DNA of 64,000 nucleotides from contig CAUJGJ010000093.1 of NCBI GenBank assembly GCA_963170055.1, positions 1,388,001-1,452,000 of the forward strand, read 5' to 3'. The position numbers and the translations under genes are program-made. This document shows positions 37,801 through 47,449 of this stretch, piece by piece (the stretch's first letter is position 1; the number at the start of each line of letters is the position of its first letter). The DNA comes from Halisarca cf. caerulea (Eukaryota > Porifera > Demospongiae > Chondrillida > Halisarcidae). The notes under the pieces were generated by a model, which was not told the origin of the DNA, searched no databases, and worked only from the letters and a program-made list of their open reading frames with translations.

Positions 37801-39892
37801 AAGAAAATACGCAATTACACTAATCTCAGTAATGCTTATCTACGTACGTATGTATAACAATAACACAAGTGTTTCCCTCATAATATTATTAAGAAATTTA
37901 AATTCCATATGCATGATTACAAATCAGGATGTCCTGTTTCTAATGGCTTACTTTCAACAACTCTATGTTTCCCAAGGCCACTGGTGGTAACTCCCCTGGA
38001 CCAGGCCGACCCATCCGAATGGGCACAGGAATCAGGTAAGGATCATACGCTCTAGCTGTTTGGTACAAGGATGACCACTCGGCTGTAGGGTTTACATCAC
38101 CAGGCTACACAATTGTAAAAAAAGGATTGTCAGACCACAATTGGCAAGAATATATAATACAAATGTACATTGAATATTACTGACTGTATACGTAGGTATC
38201 ACAGCATTGCAAATAACAGTATATGACTATCATTTGTATGTCCAAATAATGGATTTATGTACATACGTACATATACTACCACTACTGCCAATACACACAA
38301 AAATAACAAAAACATACCTTCAGGAAAGGCTGAGGCCTGAAGGTTCTCCTAGGTTTACTAGGATCTCTTCTTTGCTTCCACCTAGTTCCTGTGGAATATT
38401 ATACGATTCAGAGACCAGACACGTACACCTTGAGATTTAAGTACAGCACAATACACACAATATAATCCTCAGTACACACATAAAAATGCATATCGGTTCT
38501 AGAATCACTGCAATATTAGTTTTGTATTTTCTACTATGTATGCATGTAAATACTTAACAACTCATTGACTAATCATTGAATTTATGGATTGTGGTGCACA
38601 TAATAAAACTGGCTTTGGGTGTGTTCGCTAGTCAAACACTAAAGCAATGAACTTCCTAAAACCACAGATATTCAATATTGAGAAGCACCAAGTTACCGTA
38701 TACACAAGAGCTAATGCAAACCATGGATACAGTGGAAATTCCATTAGTGGACTCTCTAAAATAAGGACACAGTACAGTAAACCTCTTTACAAAGAACACA
38801 GCTTGAGGACCCACAATGATTCCTCCCTAAAGTTCTTATACGTACATACGTATGTACATTTTGCTCCTCCCAAAGAAAACAATTTCTTACAAAGGACAAA
38901 TAGAGCTGTCCCAAGGTGTCCTTGAGCGTCCTTCCACTGTACTTGTGAAGTAAATGTTTTAAAACTAGGGATTTAGGACTGCCATGTGCAGACATACATT
39001 ATAAACCGATCAATACCGACGTGAATAAAATGGCTACCACCACGTGGCACCTGTGAATATGCAGAGAAGAATTATGAGGAGAAAGAGTTGCCACAACTTA
39101 TGAATAAGAAGAGCGAAAGCCAACAGAAGGAGCGGTGTAATGTGTACTTCAGAAGCGATGAAGATGGTGACAGCATCGGAGAACCCTCACGCAAAATTGC
39201 AACTGCTGTTCACCCCTTTGTTCACTAGTTTTGTAATTGAGGACACCGTTCTTTCTAGCCTTGCCAGGGCCCTGTAGTGCTTTTGGCTGACAACAAGCCT
39301 TGCACTACATTTCGGGGTTACCCCTGTGTCCGAGGCGTTTCTTTTTGTACCACATTGTATTCCTCGATTTGAATAATAATGTGTCTCTTCTCTCTCAGTG
39401 GCGACACTATTTACTGCGAGCAAGTTAAGAATGCTTGAATTTACAGTGGGAGATATTCAATACACAACTTGAGCAAAGGAATTGTGGTTGCCCATCTACA
39501 CTAACAGCGAGCTGACGATCTAGCTCGAGGTCATCTATGTTAATTAAAAGTTCAAATAGTAATGGAAAGAAAGAAATGGTAAAATCAACGAGGTTGCTTG
39601 GTTGTTGATAAAAATTCGGCTATCTATCTTCAGCAATCAGATGAGTGAACGTCATTTGTGCTAGTACAATAAAAAGTTTGACACAAGGCATGGGCTAGAT
39701 TTTAGTATCTAGAATACTTACAAATTGGCAACCGGACAACGAAAACTTACTACAAAAAGCTGTCTTACTTCTTTTAACTTGCAGACTCTTTAGGGTAGTA
39801 GTATTTCTTGAATTTATAACGTTAACACACCAAAGAAATTTGCGAAAAAGAAGTCTTGGAGCTTGCAAGAGACTTTCCATTTCCGATCGCAT
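30096..39892 (-). CDS. MRPS35: Mitochondrial small-subunit ribosomal protein S35 (mS35), six exons
   Basis: mS35 is a structural protein of the mitochondrial 28S ribosomal subunit, translated in the cytosol and imported. The spliced frame is 249 codons plus stop, against 323 in human; the shortfall is the variable C-terminal tail. Conserved family blocks appear in order: an Arg-rich segment ending 'RPQPFLKPG'; '[12 protein letters not shown]'; 'GNIELLK' joined to '[20 protein letters not shown]'; 'LCTQWAKTL'; and '[20 protein letters not shown]' followed by '[20 protein letters not shown]'. The N-terminus is basic and Ser/Leu-rich with few acids after residue 6, as expected of an import signal. 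All junctions are GT-AG and in phase. It is tail-to-tail with COIL. The introns, up to 5.6 kb, hold several TA-flanked elements. Confidence 0.88.
30993..31083. repeat. Perfect 23-bp inverted repeat around a 45-bp loop
   Basis: The arms at 30993-31015 and 31061-31083 are exact inverse copies, including GGCTAGCTGGGC/GCCCAGCTAGCC. It lies in the last MRPS35 intron and is probably a tiny palindromic MITE. A 60-codon frame on the plus strand just beyond it (31117-31295) has no recognised homology. Confidence 0.8.
31582..31765. mobile_element. Degenerate 184-bp MITE, same family as 62873-63546
   Basis: The left end 'ggtacgtacttcccatagt' and right end 'gccatgggaactaccg' are inverse, and the interior repeats 'gaatgaacg' motifs. 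Ends and interior match the larger element in a PSMC1 intron. Confidence 0.65.
31774..31842. repeat. (CA)n microsatellite
   Basis: About 68 bp of CA dinucleotides with one AT interruption, in the last MRPS35 intron. Confidence 0.97.
31877..31995 (-). CDS. MRPS35: MRPS35 exon 5
   Basis: The acceptor is gtttaatttcag. It encodes '[14 protein letters not shown]' to '[12 protein letters not shown]' and matches the family's 'FCTEWP' and '(R)NPRARVV' anchors. The donor is GTAAGG. Confidence 0.85.
32899..33473. mobile_element. TA-flanked MITE with internal CCGGCxTCTATT repeats
   Basis: The ends TA|CCGTATTTGTTCGAATA and TATTCGAACAAATACGG|TA are inverse. Inside each arm, the motif 'cccggcctctattc' or close variants recurs several times in tandem-like spacing, so the sub-termini are themselves repetitive. 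Confidence 0.85.
33734..34288. mobile_element. TA-flanked MITE, AATTCGGC type
   Basis: The left end is TA|CCATATATTCTCTAAAAATT and the right end is AATTTTTAGAGAATATACGG|TA. The interior repeats 'aatttcgtc' in both orientations. It is 555 bp and non-coding. Confidence 0.85.
34341..35815. other. Possible element bounded by a 26-bp inverted match
   Basis: 'attctgtgttgtccctttg' near 34347 recurs inverted near 35800 with one mismatch over about 26 bp. The 1.45 kb between holds one small Tigger-like MITE and no coding sequence that I recognise. Ends and target duplication were not resolved. Confidence 0.35.
35365..35535. mobile_element. 171-bp Tigger/pogo-like MITE
   Basis: The left end is TA|CAGTCAAACCTCCTTTAACA and the right end, read inverse, is TA|TAGTTGAACATCATTAACA. 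TA duplication with CAGT-type ends is typical of pogo/Tigger derivatives; the 'catgttaa' motif repeats inside. Confidence 0.6.
35853..36606. mobile_element. 754-bp TA-flanked MITE rich in TACGAT repeats
   Basis: The ends TA|CGGTATGTGTCATTAAAAAG and CTTTTTAATGACGCGTACCG|TA are inverse. Next to each end are short irregular repeats of 'taatacgat'/'atcgtaata', making a long imperfect stem. Confidence 0.85.
37179..37372. mobile_element. 194-bp TA-flanked MITE, TTTGGCG type
   Basis: The ends TA|CCGTATATCCGGAAATATT and its approximate inverse ...GTCGATATATGG|TA bracket several 'aaatttggcg' repeats. Confidence 0.75.
37564..37624 (-). CDS. MRPS35: MRPS35 exon 4
   Basis: Encodes '[20 protein letters not shown]' plus one base, nearly identical to the family's '[20 protein letters not shown]'. 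The acceptor is gtactgtag and the donor GTACGT. Confidence 0.9.
37952..38104 (-). CDS. MRPS35: MRPS35 exon 3: conserved core
   Basis: Encodes '[20 protein letters not shown]' through 'VPIRMGRPG' to 'GNIELLK', the family's 'PLPVRMG...GNLELLK' block. Phase 0 on both sides; donor GTAAGC. Confidence 0.9.
38318..38388 (-). CDS. MRPS35: MRPS35 exon 2: basic linker
   Basis: The acceptor is tattccacag and the donor GTATGT. It encodes '[20 protein letters not shown]' then FLK, like the basic Pro/Arg segment before the conserved core. Confidence 0.75.
38389..39750. other. MRPS35 intron 1
   Basis: A 1.36-kb intron. A 60-codon open frame on the plus strand near 39053-39228 and a 78-codon one on the minus strand near 39187-39423 have no recognised match and are probably chance or decayed repeats. 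Confidence 0.55.
39751..39892 (-). CDS. MRPS35: MRPS35 exon 1: start codon and import signal
   Basis: Begins '[20 protein letters not shown]' and ends one base into a codon at a GTAAGT donor, which fits the phase of exon 2 exactly. This exon is poorly conserved in the family; it is called on position, phase and composition. Confidence 0.65.
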
Positions 39893-40097
39893 TTCAAGTT
39901 TTGTTTATGAAAAATATGGCGGCGTGCGTAACTCTTTTAATTACGGCAATACAAACTATTAAAGGAGTGAGCATGATACAGTATACATAAATTTGTAAGT
40001 ATGCTAATCTACTATTACATTGTTTATGTTAATGTGTGTTTTATAGAATTGAAAGAAATTTCACACAAATACAAGCAGTTCATTGAACACTGTTGGT
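39893..40097. promoter_or_regulatory. Probable MRPS35 promoter region
   Basis: The 200 bp upstream of the MRPS35 start contains 'aatatggcggc', close to the YY1 consensus (AANATGGCGGC) common in promoters of mitochondrial and ribosomal genes. This is a motif-level suggestion only. Confidence 0.3.
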
Positions 40098-40259
40098 TTA
40101 TTTGATATTTGTAAAGTCTTTTTGGGCAACTTTCCAATTCGGTTGGTCGGATTTCAGGTATTCGGAGGTAATTTGGTTCCAAATCTCTGGGATTCTACTC
40201 CTGTAGCTCCTATAGACCTGTAATGATGTAGTGGCACTTTAACACTAGATTGCAGCTGA
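40098..40259 (-). pseudogene. C-terminal piece of a non-LTR reverse transcriptase, split by the foldback element
   Basis: Reads 'HNHQLQSSVKVPLHHYRS' and, after a frameshift, 'RSYRSRIPEIWNQITSEYLK' to a stop at 40098. The 'xxSFxxRxIxxWNxL' signature is typical of the end of non-LTR RT ORFs. Its upstream partner is at 46131-46504 on the other side of the 5.86-kb insertion. Confidence 0.65.
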
Positions 40260-40407
40260 TGATTATGGGCTAAGCCTTCATATAAACGGTCACCTAATGA
40301 CATCATCGAGTAGTCTATGTATATCACTTTAGTATTATTATATATATCACTGTAGCATTAGTATACTGTATATCACTGTAGCATTATATATATCAATGTA
40401 GGTTTTT

Positions 40408-42140
40408 GCAGTTACAGTAGTCCCTGTAGCCCCTGTAGTCCCTGTAGCCACAGTAGCCCCTGTAGTCATTGTAGTCACTGTAGCCACTGTAGTCCCTGTA
40501 GCCACTGTAGTCCCTGTAGTTAGTGTAGTCCCTGTAGCCCCTGTAGCCCCTGTAGTCACTGTAGTCCCAGTAGCCACTGTAGTCACTGTAGTCACTGAAG
40601 TCCCTGTAGCCCCTGTAGTGAATGTCGTCCCTGTAGCCCCTGTAGTCCCTGTAGTCCCTGTAGCCACAGTAGCCCCTGTAGTCATTGTAGTCACTGTAGC
40701 CACTGTAGTCCCTGTAGCCACTGTAGTCCCTGTAGTCATTGTAGTCACTGTAGCCACTGTAGTCCCTGTAGCCACTGTAGTCCCTGTAGTTAGTGTAGTC
40801 CCTGTAGCCCCTGTAGCCCCTGTAGTCACTGTAGTCCCAGTAGCCACTGTAGTCACTGTAGTCACTGAAGTCCCTGTAGCCCCTGTAGTGAATGTAGTCC
40901 CTGTAGCCCCTGTAGCCCCTGTAGTCCCTGTAGCCCCTGTAGTCACTGTAGTCACAGTAGCCCCTGTAGCCCCTGTAGTCCCTGTAGTCCCTGTAGTCAC
41001 TGTAGTCCCTGTAGTCCCTGTAGCCCCTGTAGTCCCTGTAGTCACTGTAGTCACAGTAGCCCCTGTAGCCCCTGTAGTCCCTGTAGTCACTGTAGCCCCT
41101 GTAGTCCCTGTAGTCACTGTAGCCCCTGTAGCCACTGTAGTCCCTGTAGTCCCTGTAGCCACTGCAGCCCCTGTAATCATTGTAGTCACGGTAGCCACTA
41201 TAGTCCCTGTAGTCCTTGTAGCCCCTGTAGCCCCTGTAGTCCTTGTAGCTGCAGTAACCCCTGTAGCCCCTGTAGTCCCTGTAGCCACTGTAGTCCCTGT
41301 AGCCCCTGTAGCCCTTGTAGTCCCTGTAGCCACTGTAGTCACTGTAGTCCTTGTAGCCCCTGTAGTCCTTGTAGCCGCAGTAACCCCTGTAGCCACTGTA
41401 GTCCCTGTAGTCCTTGTAGCCCCTGTAGCCACTGTAGTCACAGTAGCCACTGTAGTCCCTGTAATCAATGTAGTCCTTGTAGCCCCTGTAGCCATTGTAG
41501 CCACTGTAGTCCTTGTAGCCCCTGTAGCCACTGTAGTCAATGTAGTCACTGTAGTTCCTTTAGCCACTGTAGTCCCTGTAGTCCTTGTAGCCGCAGTAAC
41601 CCCTGTAGCCACTGTAGTCCCTGTAGCCACTGTAGTCCCTGTAGTCCCTGTAGTCAATGTAGTCCTTGTAACCTCTGTAGCCATTGTAGCCACTGTACTC
41701 ACTGTAGCCCCTGTAGCCCCTGTAAGCACTGTAGTCCCTGTAGTCCCTGTAGCCCCTGTAGTCGATGTATAGTCACTGAAGTCAGTGTAGCCCCTGTAGT
41801 CATTGTAGCCACTGTAGCCACTATAGCCACTGTAGTCACTGTAGGTACTGTAGTCCTAGTAGTGCACTCTAGCCTCTGTAGTACTAGTCACTGTAGCCAC
41901 TGTAGTCCCTGTAGTCCCTGTAGCCACTGTAGTCACAGTAGTTCCTGTAGCCAGTGTAGTCCCAGTAGGCACTGTAGCCACTGTAGTCCCTGTAGTCCCT
42001 GTAGCCCCAGTAGCTACTGGTGTCCCAGTAGCCACGGTAGTCCCAGTAGCCACTGTAGCCACTGTAGTCCCTGTAGACCCTGTAGTCCCCGTAGCCACTG
42101 TAGTCCCAGTAGCCACTGAAGTCCCTGTAGTCACTGTGTC
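40408..42140. repeat. Left 9-bp minisatellite array, CCTGTAGTC orientation
   Basis: About 190 units of CCTGTAGTC, CCTGTAGCC, ACTGTAGTC and ACTGTAGCC, with local higher-order blocks (for example about 237 bp repeated from 40430 and 40667). Because 9 is a multiple of 3, several frames stay open and spell Thr/Gly/Ala/Val or Ser/Cys/Pro repeats. These are not supported as proteins. Confidence 0.97.
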
Positions 42141-43007
42141 CCCACTGATGGAATTAGTTTGCCTACAGCTGATAAAAGCACTGAGCAAGCTCTGAGATTA
42201 CAGGAAAGGCTGACTAGTTTTAATATTGATTGGTGCCTATTGTGGGCGATGGAAATTGTTTTATCCATGCCGTGTCGTACTATTTAGAAACATTGACAAA
42301 TGATGAATATTACTCGGATTTGGCAAAGAAAATAGGGGATGTCACTGATCCACTGCACCTGAGGAACTTAGTATGCACAGAGTGGTCTGAGCATAGTCAG
42401 TGATGAGTATGCAGGCTTTTTGACTAGTAGCACAGTTGCAGAAGAGGTGGAAAAATTTCAAGTGTCCGGATATGTCATGGGGGAACTAGGGGACACAATA
42501 CCCCTAGCAATGAGCAATGTCTTGGGCATCCCTATCATTATCATCACATCAATGCTTTCTACACCATTCATTTGCCTTAACCCCCATCAGAACGTTTTCC
42601 CTGCCATCATCTACCTTGCATATCATCAATATGGAGCAGGTCACTATGATGCTGTAAAGTGCAAACCATGTGTAAATATGACAAATACTACTACCAATGC
42701 AAAGGACAAGAGCACATAGTGCAATTGTGGTGTAAATATGAAGTCTACCAATGTACCACACTGCATACTAATAAAGACTAAGTATACAGAAGTAATAAAA
42801 TATCCTTGTGTGCTACAAAATTGAGCATGCAATACTGACTGCAGATGTAAAGAATGCAGTAACACTTTTGGAAAGCGTCCAATAATGCCCAGAAAGCAAG
42901 ACAGAAGAACACACTGTTGGCCAGGCGTTTCTACAAACAGTTACATATATGTTACTCAATCTGAAGAAACAGTGAACAAGGAGAATATAACCCAGCCAAA
43001 AATATGA
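42136..43007 (+). pseudogene. Decayed OTU-domain peptidase with C-terminal Cys-rich (CXC-like) region
   Basis: The reading order is '[14 protein letters not shown]', a frameshift near 42236, then 'IVGDGNCFIHAVSYYLETL' with the OTU Asp and Cys nucleophile (GDGNCF). Next come 'LHLRNLVCTEWSEH', a 4-bp tandem insertion near 42400, then 'GELGDTIPLAMSNVLGIPI' and the catalytic His block 'YGAGHYDAV'. In the same frame, after a TAG, is a Cys-rich stretch (CNCG...C) and, after a TGA, 'CNTDCRCKECSNTFGKRP', resembling the CXC motif seen with OTU domains in some invertebrate transposon proteins. OTU proteins normally cleave ubiquitin chains. This copy has at least two frameshifts and two in-frame stops, so it is dead here. 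Confidence 0.8.
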
Positions 43008-43218
43008 AATTGATCAAAACTTATACCAGAGAGATATGACGACACTGTTTTTGAACTATTTTTGTGCATGTGTATATGCAAGAGCTGGAGAAAACAGGTG
43101 ATACTATGTATATCGACAGACAAATAGCAGTCATTAGTTCCATAAGAGCTATTATTGCTAAGGTTATATATGAATTTGAAAACCAATGCCACAGACACAT
43201 TTATGCAACACACTCTAA

Positions 43219-43515
43219 CAAGTAATTCGAGTTAAGAACCCGTGGGGCTGCCGCCCGAATTACTTGCGAATATGTCGTAATGGTTTATCTCTGCAACAAT
43301 GGTAACAGGTTTACGAAGGGTTTTTATCCTTCAGCTTTGTATTTTTCGCCTTCGCTGCAATTTTGAAGAAAATTCGCTGCATTTTGGCAGTTTCAGCCAC
43401 GGTTTTATTCTGAAGGATAAAACCGTGACTGAAACTTCACCAAAATGCAGCATAATCATGCAAAACAAGTAATTCGAGTTAAAAACGTGTGGGAGCTGCC
43501 GCCCCACACACTTGA
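43219..43515. repeat. Direct repeats enclosing a strong hairpin
   Basis: 'acaagtaattcgagtta' starts at 43219 and again near 43466, each followed by a 'gtggg..ctgccgcc' motif. Between them, 43376-43451 folds back on itself: 'gctgcattttggcagtttca' pairs with its inverse around 'ttctgaagg'. It lies between the OTU remnant and the right minisatellite. Confidence 0.8.
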
Positions 43516-43549
43516 ATCACTTGCAAAGCATTGAGGCGTAAGTGTAGTG

Positions 43550-46015
43550 CAGTGTCTACAGGGACTACAGTGGCTACAGTGACTACAGTGGTTACAGGGA
43601 CTACAGTGCCTACTGGGACTACAGGGGCTACAATGCCTACTGGGGCTATAGACAGGGGCTACAGTGCCTGCTGGGGCTACAGTGCCTGCTGGGGCTATAG
43701 TGGCTATACTGACTACAGTGACTACAGTGACTACAGTGACTACAGTGACTACAGTGACTACTGGGGCTACATAGGCTACTGGGACTAAAGTGGCTACAGT
43801 GGCTACAGTGCCTACCAGGGCTACAGTGCCTACTGGGGCTACTGGGACTACAGGGGCTACAGTGCCTACAGGGGCTACAGGGGCTACAGGGGCTACAGGG
43901 ACTACAGTGCCTACTGGGACTACAATGCCTACAGGGGCTACAGTGCCTACAGGGGCTACAGGGGCTACATTGCCTACAGGGGCTACAGGGGCTACTGGGA
44001 CAACAGGGACTACAGTGACTACAGGGACTACAGGGACTACAGGGACTACTGGGACTACAGGGGCTACAATGCCTACTGGGGCTATAGACAGGGGCTACAG
44101 TGCCTGCTGGGGCTATAGTGGCTACACTGACTACAGGGACTACAGGGACTACAGTGGCTACAGTGGCTACAGGGACTACAGGGACTACAGGGATTACACT
44201 GACTACAGGGGCTACTGGGACTACAGTGCCTACTGCATGGGGCTACAGTGGCTACAGGGACTACAGGGGCTACTGGGACTACACTGACTACAGGGGCTAC
44301 AGGGACTACAGGGACTACAGTGACTACAGTGGCTACTGGGAATACAGGGGCTACAGTGGCTACAGGGGCTACTGTGACTACAGTGACTACAGTGGCTACA
44401 GGGGCTACAGTGCCTACTGGGACTACTGAGACTACAGGGACTACAGGGACTACAGGGACTACAGGGACTACACTGACTACAGGGACTACTGGGAATACAG
44501 GGGCTACAGTGCCTACTGATGCTACAGTGCCTACAGTGACTACAGTGGCTACAGGGGCTGCAGTGCCTACTGGGACTACTGAGACTACAGGGACTACAGG
44601 GACTACAGTGGCTACAGGAACTATACAGGGGCTACTGGGACTACACTGACTACAGGGGCTACAGGGGCTACAGGGACTACAGGGACTACAGTGCCTACTG
44701 AGGCTACAGGGGCTACAGTGCCTACTGGTGCTACAGTGCCTATACAGGGGCTACTGTGGCTACAGGGACTACAGTGACTATAGTGACTACAGTGGCTACT
44801 GGGACTACAGTGACTACTGGGACTACAGTGCCTACTGGGGCTACAGGGGCTACAGTGCCTACTGGTGCTACAGTGCCTACAGGGGCTACAGGGGCTACAG
44901 TGCCTACTGGGGCTACAGGGGCTACAGTGCCTACTGATGCTACAGTGCCTATACAGGGGCTACAGGGGCTACAGTGCCTACTGGTGCTACAGTGGCTACA
45001 GGGGCTACAGGGACTACTGGGACGACAGGGACTACAGGGACTACAGGGACTACAGGGACTACAGGGGCTACTGGGACTACAGGGGCTACAGGGACTACAG
45101 GGACTACACTGACTACAGGGACTACAGGGGCTACAAGGACTACAGGGACTACACTGACTACAGGGACTACAGGGACTACAGTGGCTACAGGAACTATACA
45201 GGGGCTACTGGGACTACACTGACTACAGGGGCTACAGGGGCTACAGGGGCTACAGGAACTACAGGGACTACAGGGACTACTGGGGCTACAGGGGCTACAG
45301 TGCCTACTGGTGCTACAGTGCCTATACAGGGGCTACAGGGGCTACAGGGACTACAGTGACTATAGTGACTACAGTGGCTACTGGGACTACAGTGCCTACT
45401 GGGGCTACAGGGGCTACAGTGCCTACTGGTGCTACAGTGCCTACAGGGGCTACAGGGGCTACAGTGCCTACTGGGACTACAGTGCCTACTGGGGCTACAG
45501 GGGCTACAGTGCCTACTGATGCTACAGTGCCTATACAGGGGCTACAGGGGCTACAGTGCCTACTGGTGCTACAGTGGCTACAGGGGCTACAGGGACTACT
45601 GGGACGACAGTGACTACAGGGACTACAGTGACTACAGGGACTACAGGGACTACAGGGGCTACTGGGGCTACAGGGGCTACAGGGACTACACTGACTACAG
45701 GGACTACAGGGGCTACAAGGACTACAGGGACTACACTGACTACAGGGACTACAGGGGCTACAAGGACTACAGGGACTACACTGACTACAGGGACTACAGG
45801 GGCTACAAGGACTACAGGGACTACACTGACTACAGGGACTACAGGGGCTACAGTGACTACAGGGACTACAGGGTCTACAGGGACTACAGAGACTACAGGG
45901 ACTACAGGGACTACAGGGACTACAGGGACTACAGGGACTACAGAGACTACATGGACTACTGTGACTACAGTGACTACAGGGACTACAGTGACTACAGGGA
46001 CTGCAAAAACCTACA
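43550..46015. repeat. Right 9-bp minisatellite array, GACTACAGG orientation
   Basis: About 270 units of GACTACAGG, GGCTACAGG, GACTACAGTG-type variants, inverse to the left array. Larger blocks are duplicated, for example two copies of a roughly 580-bp stretch starting near 44750 and 45350. Overlapping Thr/Gly/Ala and Tyr/Arg/Asp repeat frames on both strands arise from the 9-bp period. Confidence 0.97.
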
Positions 46016-46130
46016 GTGATGCGTATATATACTAATGCTACAGTGAAATATATCATATTAAAGTGATATACATAGACTACTAGATGATGTCATTAGGTGA
46101 CCGTTTATATGAAGGCTTAGCCTGATTATG

Positions 46131-46504
46131 TGGTGTGGCAGTAGCTAAACGGGCAGATCTAAGCAGGTTTCCTTTGTTCGGGTTTTCACAGTGAGGGCTG
46201 AGCAACTTCAGAGGTGCCTTGGTGTGTCCAAGCAATAGTTTGCAGATAAGACCCCCTGCTGCTGCTTTTCGCCACTGTTCCAGAGAACTAACGGGCAGTG
46301 GGTTGTCTGCTGCTGCATTCTGTCAAGCTTGTACAAATTAGTATCTTCTGCACTCCAATATACAAGATTTCTATATTCAAGCTTGGGCCGAACAAATGCT
46401 TTGTATGCTGTACAAGTGCCACTGTCATCTAGGTACTGCCGAAGGCGTTGAATGGTCACTAGTCTCTGCCTCGCTTCTGTTGCAGTTCTGTCAGCATGTG
46501 GCAT
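46131..46504 (-). pseudogene. Non-LTR reverse transcriptase piece upstream of the foldback insertion
   Basis: Contains 'LRQYLDDSGTCTAYKAFVRP' then KLEYRNLVYWSA and 'YKLDRMQQQ', the family's 'YKAFVRPxLEYxxxVW...LxxLDxVQxR' thumb signature. A frameshifted continuation 'KLLSPHCENPNKGNLLRSAR' then LATATPHN follows, ending at the target duplication of the foldback element. The product continues at 40098-40259. Confidence 0.75.
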
Positions 46505-46538
46505 ACATTGAGTACATTCTCACTATGACGGTGTCACA

Positions 46539-47259
46539 GGGTCACGTGTCCCCCCAATATTTGTCCCCCTGGACACGCGTTCCTAGGATATAGGATGTCC
46601 CCCAGACACAATGTATTAGGACCATGTGTCCACCTATATGACACATGGTCCCCAAAGCTGTAGTTGGCAATTTTAGCATTACCAATGCTGCATGGGTACC
46701 CAATCCTTAATTTCTATTTCTTTTTATAAATCACCATTTCTAAGCTTTATATACAGTACTATACTGTAGGCAGAAAACACATGATGTAGCCTAACTATAA
46801 AACAAGACAATGAACAAGGTACATGTAGTACATGACATATGGTGAATGTATGTGAAGGAAGAAAAGGATTATGGCTAAAATTGGACAAATACTGATAGAC
46901 ATCAGATATCACAATTCAATACAATACTGTAGTCAAAGTCCTCATCAAACGGTCAATATATATACACACTATATTCCAAGGTGATCGTTGTGGCAGGGTT
47001 GGAGAACGGCGCTTCTTGTCCTTAATTATAACTGATTTCACCACAGTTCTCAATTGGGTCTTCCTTCCTGGAGGAAACCAGCACTGGAATAGCACAGGAC
47101 ACCAACGCCAGCTTTGATCTTAAACTTCGCTAGAGAGTTCATTCACAGAACGCAGTGCCCTGATTCTGGCAAGGGGACACATAATCCTAAGGGGGGACAT
47201 GAGATCCTTAGGATCCCATGTCCAGGGGGACAGCTAATCATGCAGGGGACACGTGATCC
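46539..47259. mobile_element. 720-bp inverted-repeat element, GTGTCCCC type
   Basis: The left end GGGTCACGTGTCCCC...TGTCCCCCTGGACA and the right end are inverse (GGATCACGTGTCCCC...TGTCCCCCTGGACATG). Extra GTGTCC/GGACAC copies recur inside, including a hairpin near 46625-46650. No coding sequence was recognised. Confidence 0.7.
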
Positions 47260-47449
47260 TCGAGCCGACAACGTCATCAGCAGTGGGAGTTCCATACCAG
47301 ATTCCAGTGACACACACGGGGAATTCAGTTGGACTGAGTGCACACTGTGTTAATTCCTGTGGCCGGGAATTTACTCAATATGAACTCTGTCTATAATCCT
47401 ATACCAGTCAATAGCCTTATAATGCTATGCTCATTTAATTAGCCACATA

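Larger units (their letters stand above)
40268..46122. mobile_element. Foldback element with minisatellite arms and an OTU gene core
   Basis: The left end GGCTAAGCCTTCATATAAAC and the right end GTTTATATGAAGGCTTAGCC are exact inverses, and the match continues with 'ggtcacctaatgacatcat' and beyond. Directly outside lies TGATTATG on both sides (40260-40267 and 46123-46130), an exact 8-bp target duplication. The arms consist mostly of 9-bp minisatellites in opposite orientation. The 1.4-kb core carries a decayed OTU/Cys-rich gene and a short hairpin region. The design recalls Drosophila FB elements, whose long inverted ends are built of short tandem repeats. No transposase was recognised. Confidence 0.88.

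Noticed and set aside
40347..42188. Long Thr/Gly/Ala/Val open frames (up to 460 codons) in the left minisatellite
   Set aside because: Frames stay open on both strands simply because the repeat unit is 9 bp; there is no non-repetitive coding, start context or domain.
43531..46056. Repeat-rich frames encoding Thr/Gly, Tyr/Arg/Asp or Cys/Ser/Pro in the right minisatellite
   Set aside because: Same cause: multiple overlapping frames on both strands of a 9-bp tandem repeat.
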